Below, piece by piece: positions 1 through 13,411 of a DNA stretch of 64,000 bases. The notes below the pieces were generated by a model. That model saw nothing but the letters and a program-made list of their open reading frames with translations. It had not been told where the DNA came from and did no database searches. This stretch comes from Molanna angustata (Eukaryota > Arthropoda > Insecta > Trichoptera > Molannidae), in the NCBI GenBank assembly GCA_963576475.1, contig OY754982.1:19456217-19520216 (forward strand). The letters are read 5' to 3'. A program made the translations under genes and the position numbers. Position 1 is the stretch's first letter. Every line of letters begins with the position of its first letter.

Positions 1-2
1 AT

Positions 3-80
3 GCAGACGATAAAGTTCTGTTAGCAGTAAGTATGGAAGATCTACAGTATCTTGTAAGTATGGTATATGAATATCCGTAT
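3..80 (+). pseudogene. LINE reverse transcriptase fragment (ADD motif)
   Basis: The first bases read in frame as ADDKVLLAVSMEDLQYLV. This matches the catalytic block C of non-LTR reverse transcriptases, usually (Y/F)ADD followed by a hydrophobic stretch and an acidic helix. The window edge cuts it on the left, and similarity fades by about base 80. It is a degraded fragment of a LINE whose remainder lies outside the window. The LINE C-terminus at 400-795 is on the other strand, so the two are not one insertion. Confidence 0.6.
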
Positions 81-399
81 CCATACACCGTACCTACGCC
101 ATACATACAAACACATCATGATGAAAAACTCAGTGTGCACTCTCTACATGATATCCGTTGAGTAATTGATGTAAAAAATATGCTTAAAAATTGTGAAATC
201 ATGACTCTCCACTATTCCATAGTGTTACACCTTTATAATCAATATTTAAATAAATAAATAAAATATAAACTTTGTTTAACTTACTTTTCGAGGAACGTCC
301 TGTGGATTACATGGAAATGTAGATACATAGGGCGACAAACGTCGAGCGAGGTTCAGGAACTGAAAACATACACAGTTCATTAAGTAGTTAATACATCAA

Positions 400-795
400 C
401 AATATACCATCACGCCAGGTCCCTTGCGGGATAGGCAGAAAAGAGAACCGAATGCCACATTTTTCTATCTTGGCATACATTCATCGCCTCGTCAACATTC
501 ATGCATATTCTCATACATGTTCGTCTATTGTTCACACTTCTAACATTTCTGTCTTTCAGAATATCGTTTACATGGTCATGCCATCCCTTTATTGGGCGGC
601 CCCGACCTTTCATTCCATTCCTCTCCGCAATGTTTATTTTCTTCGTCAGGCGTTCCTCATTCATTCTTCCCATGTGGACAAACCATCTCAATGTGTTCAC
701 TTTCATTCTATTATTGATATCTTTCTTCATCTTACATTATTTCCTAATGTCCTCATTTCTTATCCTGCCACAAATCAAGTATTTGCAAGTAATAC
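400..795 (-). pseudogene. 3' end of an endonuclease/RT LINE (GRGRP...AYPARDMA family), copy 1
   Basis: The minus strand encodes the C-terminal region of a LINE polyprotein. Readable blocks are HMGRMNEERLTKK, GMKGRGRP, KGWHDHVNDILKD, NRRTCMRICMNVDEA and SAYPARDLA. A stop interrupts the upstream part near base 745, and the last block carries a small insertion compared with the other copies (SVLFSAYP instead of SVLSAYP). The family recurs at 15355-15660, 40300-40621 and 49480-50112. The 3' boundary is near ATACCATCAC, the complement of the GATGGTAT that precedes a TATG repeat in better copies. The family resembles RTE/BovB-type endonuclease-reverse transcriptases of moths; the clade is inferred from memory. 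Confidence 0.7.
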
Positions 796-1067
796 ATCAA
801 GTGTTTGCTATAGGTACATTTATTGCAATTAAATATTTTATTTAACTTACTTATGATGGATGTGGAAAGAGTGGTGAACTTGAGTGGACAATCGTAAGCG
901 GGTATTATCTGGGATGAGACGGTATCCATTGATGTTGACACATAAATGAGTTCTGTAAAAACAAATGTAGAGCGAGCGTTAATCTGTTATTTTCTTACAA
1001 CTTTGAATTCATTTAATAGCATGATATCACACTGTACAACTTACCATTTCATCATTCGTCCTTTTCC

Positions 1068-1393
1068 TCATGACTGAGGATAGCGGCTGTAGTCTGTCGC
1101 CACACGTATGGCCCGCCTCCATGCCAATCTATTTTTGGCTGAACGCAGAGCACCAGTCACCGAAGACCCCGTCCCTCCACGCTGCCCATCACAACAAGCT
1201 TCTCGAGGCAGTCTGGTTCCCTTCTGGCAATGTGTCCAAAGAATTGAAGGATACGTCTGTAACATATCGTCGATAGACGATCCTCGATCCTAAGCTCGTC
1301 TAGAATTGACACATTGGTTCTTCTGGGTGTCCATTTATATTTTTCCAATATTGTCGTTAATTCCGTTGAACCACAAGAACATTGATGTGGCAT
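1068..1393 (-). pseudogene. LINE C-terminal fragment (FGHIARREPD type)
   Basis: The minus strand reads WTPRRTNVSILDELRI, then RRILQFFGHIARREPDCLEK, VEGRG and, after a frame change, RAIRVATDYSRYPQS. This is the familiar C-terminal block of a LINE family common in insects (R-x-GHIARR-x-PD-x-LEKL, then a Trp/Arg-rich end). Two frames are needed, so it is a dead copy. It differs from the copy at 400-795, so two LINE families lie side by side. Confidence 0.65.
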
Positions 1394-1639
1394 TTGATAA
1401 CATTGACAACATTGATGTGGTATTTTTAAATAATAAAAATAACACCATTACACCACACAATTTAAAACAAAACAGCAAGACACAAAAATATTTGAACAAG
1501 AAAACACGTCGTTTTGAGTTTTGACAGAAGCATAGAACACACTAACTAGACAGAAGACCACAGCGAAACGGTTGCGCGTAATACATATTATTGCCAGAAC
1601 AAAAAAAAATTTCAACATCATTTCAGACATTTCAGTTCT

Positions 1640-2925
1640 TTCCAGTAAATAAATTCATCTGAATATTTTTAATAAACGCAACATATGTAAAAAAATAAGA
1701 AATAACAATTATTTTAATAAATAAAGTAGTTAATGTATTCCATCATGAGAATAAGTAGATATTAAAACGAAATACCATTTTTATATATGGTCATTCCACC
1801 AATATCAACCACCGAAACGTAAATATTTGACATGTCGCTTTATACACAAATAGAACGTAGAATCTAACCTTAAAATTTACTAAATACAATATTCGTCAAC
1901 ATTATTATTGAATGAAATTGTTTATTTTTCAGTGTGTTAATTCAAGAAATGATGTTAAGAAATTGATCCTAATTTTCTATAACAGTTTTACGTTCCCGAG
2001 GTTTTTTCTTAAAAACAATTTTGTAATATGAAAGTGTAGTTCTTTTAGGATCGTTTTATCATTATCAGTATACTATACAAGTCATTCCTGTGACAGGCTC
2101 CAAATACAACGAAATTAATATGTTTTAAAATTAATGAAACGCATTTTTTCAAGTTAGCCAGTGTGATATTTTTTTTAATATTAAAATGACAAATGAAAGA
2201 AAAAATCATGAATATTAAGTTCAAGCATATCAAAATAATAATAGGTATACATCTGCAAAAAAATTTGCTGTCTAACTTGCTTAACTCAGAAAGTATGTTG
2301 CCTTAGTATGAAGCAGTGCTCAACTGCAACACAATCGCTGTCAACGTTAATTCAGTTGCAATATGGATTTCGAGGAGGAAACATTATTTATTCTACTATA
2401 AAATAACTGACCTACATGGGCACATCCAACATTGAAAATACTGAATATTTCACACTTTTGTATCCATTACAGAAAAATACAACAAAATCTTTTTAACTGA
2501 TGTCAATGAAGAACTGACTCATATTTAATTTTATTTATTTTGTTCTTTTTATTTTTTTAAATATATTATTTCATATTTTATTTATTTATGAAATAAAAAA
2601 TGAAATAAAAATTAGGAAACGGACACCGTTATAAGAAAAAGTATTTCTCCTAAAGAAAGTCTAGCAATTGTAGTGGTCAGATTGAAGAAGTTGTGTATTG
2701 CTGTCACAACTAATCTAAGAATTTAGCTACACGGCGAAATTCGACCGCAATCCGACTGCTCATTTTGGCTACGACTGCTCAAGCGGTTAGTGTTTTGTAA
2801 ACAAGAATTTTGCACTGGAACTGCAAACATCCGTGCTGCAACAGTTTGAAACAGCCAACCCCGACTGTTTCAAGCACTTTCTATGGCGACCCATAGTCTT
2901 TTAACATTTTATAAATAACAATTGA
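1640..2925. other. Anonymous AT-rich stretch
   Basis: I see no coding similarity, RNA gene or repeat boundary here. The sequence is AT-rich with many short TTTATT runs. Bases 2730-2900 are somewhat GC-richer and contain repeated CGACTGCT/CGACTGTT words, but nothing recognisable. Confidence 0.5.
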
Positions 2926-3056
2926 GTGAAAAATCCATATATTATTTATATTCCGAATGACACATCATGCCAATCAAAATATTTAGAAACCAGAGGAAGC
3001 AGCTATCTTAAATGCGCTGGAAGAGATTGCAGAGATGTTGAGTTTATTAAAGAATA

Positions 3057-3695
3057 CTATATATCAGGGGTGGCCAACCGGTTGATCGCGATCGATCTGT
3101 CGATCGCGACTATTAGTCCAGTCGATCGTGGCAAGGCAAAAAATATAAACATACATAAATACGTACAACAGATTGCGCAACGTAATCACCAACTGCTGCA
3201 CCCATCACGTTACGTTCACGTTGTCACGTTACTTTATTTATCTAGATTTCTGGGCATTGGTTTCCAACGAGAAATATCCATGTTTGAAGAAATGTGTTGA
3301 ACAATATTGCATTTGTGTTTTGGTTCAACATATTTATGTGAGTCAGCATTTTCCTACTCAAAGCAAACAAAAAATAAACACCGTTCTCGCTTGACAGACG
3401 CTCATACACTGGATTCTTTAAGGTTAGCAATTTCCAACTACAAACCTGATTTTGCTAATCTAACGGAAGATGCTCAGACGCAGTGCTCACACTAATATAC
3501 AAGTAGTTACTAAGAATAATTTTCAGTTTTATGTTTTCCCTCTTAATAAAATTTAAAAAATACTACTTAATTGTGTACTGAACCATGCTGTTTCATTTTA
3601 AATTTCAAGAAGTATGTAATTGGTAGATCGCACAGGGCTTCCTCAGTAAACAGTAGATCTTGGATCTAATCAAGTCGGCCACCCCTGTTATATAT
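3057..3695 (+). mobile_element. Deleted hAT transposon with TIRs and 8-bp target duplication
   Basis: The element runs 3065-3687, starting CAGGGGTGGCCAAC and ending TCGGCCACCCCTG, an imperfect inverted pair. It is flanked by CTATATAT (3057-3064) and TTATATAT (3688-3695), a 7-of-8 match to the 8-bp duplication hAT elements make. Inside, near 3307-3495, one frame reads CFGSTYLCESAFSYSK and SRLTDAHTLDSLRLAISNY. That is the C-terminal dimerisation region of a ZBED5-like hAT transposase. Most of the transposase is missing, so this 623-bp copy could move only with help from elsewhere. The GATCGCGATCGA words just inside the left end also fit this hAT group. Confidence 0.85.
3307..3495 (+). pseudogene. 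hAT transposase C-terminal remnant
   Basis: Sixty-two codons are open and contain FGSTYLCESAF, then KHRSRLTDAHTLDSLRLAI, ending in a stop. In hAT transposases this C-terminal segment packs against the RNase H-like fold and mediates dimerisation. The catalytic core and BED zinc finger are absent between the left TIR and this segment, so no active enzyme can be made. The remnant fixes the element's orientation as plus. Confidence 0.75.
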
Positions 3696-5050
3696 AATAT
3701 ATTATCATGCAAGTATTAATAACAAAAGCGTTGTTCCTATCTAAAGATCTGCAACCATACTATGGATAGTATGCCATGTCCTAGTAGACTTGCATAGTAT
3801 GGTGAAAATGAATACATTATCACACTGCCTACAGTTATAAGCAAATAACTTGAGAAATCACATGGGCTGCGTAGAGCGTCAATTTGGGTATTTTGCTTAG
3901 GTTGTACACCTATATGCAACCATCCACGATGAAAATTCTCAAGTAATTCCCTCAAGAGTATACTTACTCTATTTTGATATAAGTATATTTACTTTGTTTT
4001 ATTTTTTTTCACATGGAGAAAATGTATTTGCAGTCTAAATGAGGTTTGATAAATATATAGTATGCAGACAAGTTCATTGAATATAAATATTTTTTTTTTT
4101 ACTATCATAGTTCACTATCAGGATTATTCAGCCCTTATGGTTTTAACACAAACTACATTGTTAACATTAATAATATGTATATTGATAACACTTATAACAT
4201 ATTGACCCTTCTTCTTGTTACTCTAGGATTTGTGTTAAAATATAACTTGTTTAATATCGTTGGGACATAAAGTTAACCGTTTATGATTTTAAGCAACACA
4301 AACAGAACGGCCAACTCTCTCCTCCTGCACAGGCTGTTCATTCCAAAGAATAAGTTAATTGATTGTGTCACACTGAATTTCCATTGAAATCCTTATATTC
4401 TTTAGTTAATATCATAGTGAGGTGACCAGACAGTTGAGCAGTTGATATTCAATGATGCTGAGAGTATAGTGCAATGATTATCTATTTATTTAATTTGTGT
4501 ATGGTCATAGTATGGGTAGGCTATAGTTAGTCTACATATAAAGCCTAATATTCTGTATGCTTTCCCCAGCATGGCATCAACATGAATATTAAACAACAAT
4601 CCAATATCAAACGATTGACTCACACTTTTCAAATGGGTGTATGTTAATGTTACATATTTATGTAGATATTTATTTTATTATTTGTGAATGTTATAAACTG
4701 ACATTAACTAATATTGAAGTTATGAGTTATTTATATTAGTTATATTAACTAATACATACATACCTAAACACAATAACCATATTGGGGCAGAGAAAACCAA
4801 ACACCACAAAACCAATCTTGACAAATCAATGATCTTGACATAATTGGACATAATACATTCTTTACATTCATTAATTGCCCCATTATGGTCTCTTATTATT
4901 CATCCAGCTTTAACATCAAAATAGTATAAACATCTTTACATTACATCTCAAATGTAAATATTAGCAAATTAACACAAGATATTTGTGAATAATAATGATA
5001 ATCTTTGACGAATATCTCATCTTAATTCAACTTAATTAAATTATTTTTCA
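3696..5050. other. Anonymous AT-rich stretch
   Basis: I see no gene. The sequence is AT-rich with scattered short repeats. Confidence 0.45.
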
Positions 5051-5272
5051 GTGTCACATGTCTAATTTGACGAGTATTATACTTTACTTAATCATTTTTT
5101 AATGTGACATATCATATTTGGCGAGAATTATACTTTATATAATATTTTTTTTAATATATCGTGTCAAATTTGAGAAATATTAATATTTTTATGTATAAAA
5201 TGTCAAATTTGACAGATGCCAAATACAAAATGTCCGTATAGGTACCTGTTACTCGGTAAAATTTAAACAAGT

Positions 5273-5504
5273 ACATTGCTATTGGTAAGCAACTTCATTC
5301 TAACAGTATTATATTCGCAAATAATAACCAAGTGCAACTTTGTTATTTTTAATCATGTATAGGTCAATAACTACCAACATGACTTTTTACATTGCTATTG
5401 GTAACCAACTACACGTTAACAGTATTCAATTGTTAGATAATAGCCAAGTGCAACTTTGTTATTTTTAATCATATATTGGTTAATAACTACCAATATGACT
5501 TTAA
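5273..5504. repeat. Tandem duplication, 116-bp unit, two copies
   Basis: Copy 1 (5273-5388) and copy 2 (5389-5504) both start ACATTGCTATTGGTAA. They share AAGTGCAACTTTGTTATTT and end with CTACCAAYATGACTTT. They differ by scattered substitutions, so the duplication is not recent. No coding potential is seen. Confidence 0.8.
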
Positions 5505-5544
5505 CCGAGCCAAAAAGGTACTTTGCTAACTTTAGATTTTTTCA

Positions 5545-5890
5545 GTGTGGGTCTTCAGACCTTTCTTCTTCCGCCCGGATATCCCTCGAGGATCCTCTTG
5601 GGTAACCGTGATGTCGGTATTCCCTGTACATACTCAACCCATCTCGGTCTATACCGCCTAGAATGTAAAAAGAGCCTTCGAGCCTTATAGTATAGTTTCA
5701 TCGTAATTCAGGTTTCTCCATCATTTTTAAGTCACAGCGTTTTACGTAATACTCTCTTCTCAAATATGTCCAGTATTTTTGCGGATTTTGCTGTCATCGT
5801 CCACGCTCTTTCGTATATCTCAACTGTTCTAAGAATTATAGTCTTATCCAGTGAGTGATATTTGTTTTTCTGTGGACACTTTTTAGCGAA
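5545..5890 (-). pseudogene. LINE C-terminal fragment
   Basis: The minus strand reads, with frame changes, WTMTAKSAKILDIFEKR...LRK, then RPRWVEYVQGIPTSRLPKRI, then LEGYPGGRRKK. These are typical of the region after the reverse transcriptase in endonuclease/RT LINEs (a helix ending in FERK/LR, then RWVGHV-like and a Gly/Arg-rich block). It is broken by stops and truncated at both ends. Confidence 0.6.
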
Positions 5891-6049
5891 CGATGTTACT
5901 TAACACCTCAGTCATATGGACTACACTTTAAATTTTATACAGATAGTTGTCTACAATGATTTTTTGACGATCAAAGTTTTCACTTTACATATAATGGCCC
6001 TAATACGGTTATGAATTTTTCACCCTGTAGGTACTGTTAAATATTTTTT

Positions 6050-6385
6050 TTCGTAATTTTTGACTAATTTATCAAAGGGACAAATAAACTCAAATTTAAT
6101 ATAAAAAATACATTAATAAATAAACAAAAAAACATACCAATTAATTAAATTTTTCATCCAGAGATGATGATCATTAAATAATCACAATAGTACGTAACAA
6201 GGAAAAAATATGTAAATATAATTAACATTTAATGTATATTTTCCTGTAACGGGAAAGAAAAAAAGGTCGGGAGTAGGATTAAATTTGTTACTGCAATGAT
6301 GGAAAATAAATACAATGGGTACACCAATTAAACATATGTACAATATATAAGTTCATTATTAAGGTGATATTTACTTTTGATCAAA
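6050..6385 (-). repeat. LINE 3'-UTR family with TTTCC/GGAAA hairpin, copy 1
   Basis: This stretch shares GATGATCATTAAATAATCAC and a hairpin-bearing block with other places in the window. The block is TTTTCCTGTAACGGGAAAG followed by GGATTAAATTTGTTACTGC. Related copies lie at 41535-41800 and, in part, at 51380-51475. TTTATT/TAAATAAA-type sequence at the low-coordinate side suggests a minus-strand LINE tail. No protein part is preserved. Confidence 0.6.
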
Positions 6386-6669
6386 ATATGTATTGAATGT
6401 TAATTATGATAACATATCAGTCTCAATTTACGTCATTGAAGTATGGTGCTCCTATAATATGAAAATAATTTTTAATATTGTTCGTGAAATTTTGTCTTTT
6501 TTTTACGACAATTTGCGATGAAAATCAAAATTTCTCTTTGAAAATTCTTAAATGGTACTCTATTAACGCCGTCATAAGTTTGTAAGAAAATGTTTTTTTA
6601 TGTGCTGAGAAGGTACCTTTTTTATTTACCGATAAAAAATATTACCTACATTGATTCCACTTCATATTT

Positions 6670-7720
6670 GTATAGTAAAGTAATATATGTAACTAGTTGC
6701 ATGTAACACATGAGATCCAACTGTCGATAGCGATAGTATGTATAGTTGAAGAATAAGAATCAAACTATGTATAAACCCATAAATCCAAATTATTGAAAAT
6801 TTTAACACATGTTGGTATATACCTATGTCAAGATAGGACAGTATGGAGGTCAGTCCTCTTTTCCCTACCCGGAATATCAAAACAGCATGATGGTTCTGTA
6901 TGTACGTTTGGATATTAAGTACCTATCAAACTATTAAGTTTTCTTACATATTATGTATAAGCGACTGCCATACAAATAGTATGAAGCAATGTCGTCACTA
7001 AATTCAATTTTTATAAAAATTGTTAAAAAAAATTTGGGTTGTGCTAATACAATGTTGATATTTTTTATAGAAAATTAAATTACCTAGTTGGGGTGTTTCG
7101 GCTTTTTTCGGTATTTTCAAAAAATTTGGAAATATAGGCAGTTAAACTCATAAATTTATCATAAAAAAAATATTTTCTTAATAAAAAATGTTTGAGAAAC
7201 CCTGTTTTTTTTTGAAAAAACTGATTTCAGATTTTGTATTTGTCTATGTTTGTACCATTTTTTAGCGTTCTAGCTTTTACGGTTTCACGTTCTACGTTCT
7301 AGCTTTTACGGTTATATTGGAAAATAAATCAAAATTTCAAAAGTTATAACCCCTGATAACCCCTGACTGATACAAAAATTCACAATTCTGACTATAAAAG
7401 TTATATACTGTCTATATATTCTGAAAATTTGGGCTCTGTAAATTGAGCGGATCAAAAGTTATAAGGGGGGGGGGACACACATACAGACACACACACACAC
7501 ATACACACAAAACTCACATAAAATGTTCTACTCCGAATTCTGAGTAAATCCATGTACGGGAACATATATGCTGCGAGGCCTCTAGTTGGTGTTATAAGCA
7601 TGCAAAAAGTCCACTACGCCATACAAAATTTTCCTTCGTACACGCATCTTGGCTTAATAATGTCGATTCATTAAGAGAATTTAATTCTCATGAACGAATC
7701 GACAGTTGGATTATCTATAT
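6670..7720 (+). repeat. Dispersed palindrome-bearing repeat, copy 1 (longest)
   Basis: It begins around TAACTAGTTGCATGTAACAC and GAGATCCAACTGTCGATAG and ends near ATCGACAGTTGGATTATC, so GATCCAACTGTCGAT recurs inverted at the far end. Between them are blocks found in the other copies: AAACCCATAAATCCAAATTA, GGAGGTCAGT, AGCATGATG, TTTGAGAAAC and AGCGTTCTAGCTT. A 42-bp palindrome lies at 7662-7703. A G-run followed by (CA)n at 7466-7515 sits inside. Other copies are at 21500-21975 (-), 43390-43990 (+) and 58850-59315 (-). No transposase was seen; it could be a non-autonomous DNA element. Confidence 0.7.
7662..7703. repeat. 42-bp imperfect palindrome
   Basis: It starts GTCGATTCATTAAGAGAATT and ends AATTCTCATGAACGAATCGAC-like, giving a long hairpin with small bulges. 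An equally long, diverged version lies at 21539-21580, starting GTCGATATGTTCAAGAG. Both arms of each are kept. Confidence 0.75.
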
Positions 7721-8579
7721 ACTGTGTTTTTTGTCGTCTAAAAGTATATTCCGTACCTCATGCAATATAAATAAGTTTAAACAACGTAAATTGTTATATA
7801 ACACATTATAGCTAAGAAAAAAGGTTTGTTCAAAAACAATCATGAATCGCGAGAGCGAGACGCTATAGTAAATATTGACTTAATACCCGTATCAATATGG
7901 CTGCACTAGGAAAAGCATATTCGTTAATTTTATATGTATTTATGAAACATTCAAATATTACTCGAAGTTCAAATTAACATTATTTTAATTCGTTGTTTTG
8001 ATGATCTTGTTCATCATACAAAAAAATCTGTTTTATTTTATTTATTTTGGATATCCAACAGTACAGTAGAGTTAGTTTTATTATTATTCTATGAGTAGAG
8101 TATAATGATATTAAAAACAATGAAAAAAAAAAACAAGTAAATGTAGACTACGGTACATAATAATATCTACTTATATCTTTTATATAATATCTACTTAATT
8201 ATTTTTTTTGCGTTCCATCCGGTATCTAGTGATATAGCCAACTCAATAACAATTACTATAATTATTGGAAATATAATAAATATCTATTTTTTGTATAACT
8301 CAATTGTTTAATACTGTTGTTGTTGTCTGTGCCAATAATATGTTTTTGTATTGTATTTATAATTTTAGTTATTATAAGTGACATATTTTATTTAGTTATC
8401 ATAAGTATCATGTTTTATTTTTTGTTATCTTTTACATTGGATGCGTCACTTTTTTGTTTTTTTTTTTTTTTTTACTCAAACTATATAAGATTGCTCTATG
8501 ATATATTAGGGTTTGTGTACTTTTATTATGTTATAAGTTAGGTATATATAAATATTTATAGATTTGGATTTTTATGTGA

Positions 8580-8690
8580 TGATATGGTACTTGATTTGTA
8601 GAATCCCCTCCAAAACCCGAGTGTAAACTCTTATTGGGAGGTAATTATGTACAAGAAGATGTATAAATAAATAAATAAATAATGTTGATA
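8580..8690 (+). repeat. LINE 3' end with hairpin and (TAAA)n tail
   Basis: CCTCC (8607-8611) can pair with GGAGG (8637-8641), and GAGT (8619-8622) with ACTC (8627-8630), giving a two-tier stem. About 30 bases later a TAAATAAATAAATAAATAA run follows. A hairpin just before a short-unit tail is the architecture of CR1/Jockey-type LINE 3' ends. No coding part remains upstream. Confidence 0.5.
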
Positions 8691-8804
8691 AATATTATGT
8701 AACTGTATTATATATTGTATCTTTTGTATTATGTATCACTTTTTTCTTTATCAAATAAATAAATAAAAAAAAATATATTTGAAAACAATATGATATATTT
8801 TTGA

Positions 8805-8950
8805 ATTCCTCCTCGGAACAGGCTCAACCTAGTGAGGTGGTTTATACAAAAAAAAAGTTGTCTAATATTTTAATTTTTTTTCATATTTATTATTTTTGTA
8901 TTGTGATTTTATATATTTTGGTTTTCAATAATAAAAAACAAAAATAATAT
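8805..8950 (+). repeat. LINE 3' end with GAACAGG/CCTAG hairpin
   Basis: CCTC (8811-8814), GAACAGG, a short loop, CCTAG and GAGG (8834-8837) form the same two-tier hairpin seen in six other places in the window. The sense strand is plus here. AT-rich sequence with an AATAAAAAACAAAAATAA tail follows. Confidence 0.65.
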
Positions 8951-9138
8951 GTATTCTATTGAGATAATCAAAGCATACCTGCTTCGCTCTATCGCATTTT
9001 AAATCACTACGCTCTCTTGCTGTGAACATCCGTTGTATGATGTGTATGTTAAACTTTCTCAAGAAACATCATAATCTTGTACCTTTATAAAAATGACATT
9101 ATATTTTGACGTTTCAATCGGGGTTCTTTGTTTTTCAG

Positions 9139-9353
9139 TTGCTGAAGTTGGCGACGACATAGCACCATGCATTGACTCCAAGACCTTGGTCCTCGCGAAC
9201 CACCAGAGCACAGCCGACGTTCCACTTCTGATGGCTGCCTTCAACGCCCGTCCAGGAGTTCTACCGAAGCTGATGTGGATCATGGATCGGCTGTTCCGGT
9301 ACACAAACTTTGGGATTGTCAGCGTCCTTCATGGTGACTTCTTCATTGTATCG
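9139..9353 (+). CDS. Internal exon of an LPGAT1-like lysophospholipid acyltransferase
   Basis: Coding runs from just after a polypyrimidine-AG (TTCTTTGTTTTTCAG) to a consensus donor GTAAGT at 9354, 215 bp. It enters after the first base of a codon and leaves on a codon boundary. The peptide contains [14 protein letters not shown], which carries the NHX4D catalytic box of the PlsC/AGPAT acyltransferase family. It then has [18 protein letters not shown] and HGDFFI, which closely match the segment following that box in animal LPGAT1. That family transfers acyl groups to lysophospholipids in the endoplasmic reticulum membrane. No stop or frameshift is seen, so the exon appears functional. The next expected block (FPEGG) was not found downstream. 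Introns may be very long, or the remaining exons lie outside the window. Orthology is inferred from this one exon. Confidence 0.88.
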
Positions 9354-9359
9354 GTAAGT

Positions 9360-10704
<1,345 letters not shown>

Positions 10705-10730
10705 AAATCTAAGGTTTTCGCGAGTACAAA

Positions 10731-11178
<448 letters not shown>

Positions 11179-11435
11179 TGTGTAGTGTATGTGAAGTGGG
11201 GTGTTAAATATAGGTAATGTTAGGTTTGGTTGGCTTTTTACTCAGTCTTATAAACTAACTTACTTGGGAGAGTTCAAGTATTTTTTGCATATATCGTGAG
11301 GATTCTGAAAATTATTAAAGAACGACGTCACTAGATGTTTTTTTTTTTGTTTGTAAAATATATTGAAATTCAGTGACAGAACATTCTTGACACAGATGTC
11401 TAATGAAACTTTTGGGTGTTTACTGGATATTAGAT

Positions 11436-11547
11436 TGGATGGGTGGTGGCAAAGCGGTCGCGATTTCGAATTTTGCCACGGTCAATTTCGTTCACCTATA
11501 GCACAAACATTACTGCATAGTTTAGGGAATGAACGAGGTACTAGTTA
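11436..11547 (+). mobile_element. tRNA-Thr-like SINE, internally deleted copy
   Basis: Sequence GGTGGTGGCAAAGCGGT, then CGCGATTTCGAATTTTGCC, GGTCAATTTCGTTCACC, AGCACAAACATT and TTTAGGGAATGAACG aligns with the fuller SINE at 20824-21009. The anticodon arm (about 27 bp) is missing here, and the gap is bounded by GGT in the intact copy. There is no obvious poly-A tail. Confidence 0.7.
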
Positions 11548-11549
11548 AA

Positions 11550-12600
11550 AAAATGTTTCAAGATCTTAAATGTCTTACAGTTTTGATTGCTTTGGATTTA
11601 TTTGAATTTTTTTTGAAGGAAACGAAAGGAGAGGAAGTAATGGATGACATTTATTAACTTGCTGTATTAAGAGAAAAAGGAAAAAAAGAAATTGTAAAAA
11701 TATACATGCATACATATATACACACTAAAGGAAATTTTTGTTATTAATTTATTGATTTTTAAAACAATGTAATTAATAAAGACGAAGCTGTATTTGTAAA
11801 TGATAATGTTAGAAAGCCATGAAGGTGGTTCAATTCTCCTATAAATATATATTCTCACTTTGTCTCTATTGAGATATTAAATTTGGCAAAAGAAAATATC
11901 ATTAATCGTGGCAGGAAAACGTCCAATATTTGCAATGTTTTTTATATATGCGATCATACAAATATTCAAATCAATTAATTTTTTTTTTAATGATTGTTTT
12001 TCGCGAAAATAAACATCGATTCATCCTCAATCTCTTTTTCTACGCTATATTGAGTTGTTAAATATCAAATACCTACCTTACTTATTTTTTAATTATTATT
12101 CCTTCCCAATTAAACCGTCCGTGATGCATATTGATTTCTCCGAGATCGCCACCGTTTGTCTTCGGAGCTTCTCGGGGAAAGTTTTAATCGAAAAAATAAA
12201 ATGTGCCTCGGGCCACTTCCGGCCGTTTGGAACCGGAAGGGGTTGAGTTCTTCTATTACGTCGTAAATCAACAAAATTAAAATTATTTCTAAACCCGAAT
12301 CGCCGCCCAGCTCCGGACGAACTGAAGAAAATTCTTAACCCCCCCCCCCCCCACACACTTTTTGATTGTAGATTTAATCTCGGATTTTATTTATCGACGG
12401 TTCCTACTTATAATTATTTATTGGAAACATTTAATTTGCCGGATCAAAGAGATTTACAAACGATTGATTTTTTTTTATGTTGTTGCAATGATATTCAATT
12501 ATTTCTTTGTTCCCTTCGCCATATTAAAGAAGTGACAATAATTATTTGTTTACTTTTTTTTAGTTTCATTATTCAAAACTATATAATATACAATAAAATT
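11550..12600. other. Gene-free stretch with a GC-richer island
   Basis: The stretch is mostly AT-rich. Bases 12110-12335 are clearly GC-richer (for example CGAGATCGCCACCGTTTG and GGCCACTTCCGGCCGTTTGG) and end at a run of 14 C. No long reading frame with recognisable domains is present. It could be a regulatory or untranslated region. Confidence 0.35.
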
Positions 12601-12604
12601 TTTT

Positions 12605-12645
12605 ATTCCCCGTCTCACTGGGAAAACCTGTTCTGAGACGGGTCA
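12605..12645 (-). repeat. LINE 3' hairpin (CCCGTCTCA stem variant)
   Basis: CCCGTCTCA (12609-12617) pairs perfectly with TGAGACGGG (12634-12642). In the sense (minus) direction the inside reads GAACAGG-TTTT-CCCAG. The nine-bp outer stem differs completely from the GCCCCA/TGGGGC stem at 53041-53080, while the inner core is the same. Confidence 0.75.
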
Positions 12646-12862
12646 CTTACAAAATTCTGTTTTATTATATTCTATAGTATCCAGTGCTAGCCACAACAAA
12701 AAAATAAAATAAAAAAATTAAATTGAAATCAAAATTGAAATCATTTAAATTGAAATTAAAATTTACTTGATGTTTGAATGCTATTGCATGTTCTGTTAAG
12801 GATTTTTTTTTTTCATTTTTTACTGTTTCTTAAAATGTCTAATTGTTGTTTAATGGATGTAG

Positions 12863-13411
<549 letters not shown>

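Noticed and set aside
6660..6880. 72-codon minus-strand frame as a membrane peptide gene
   Set aside because: It lies inside a dispersed repeat present in four copies whose frames are not conserved.
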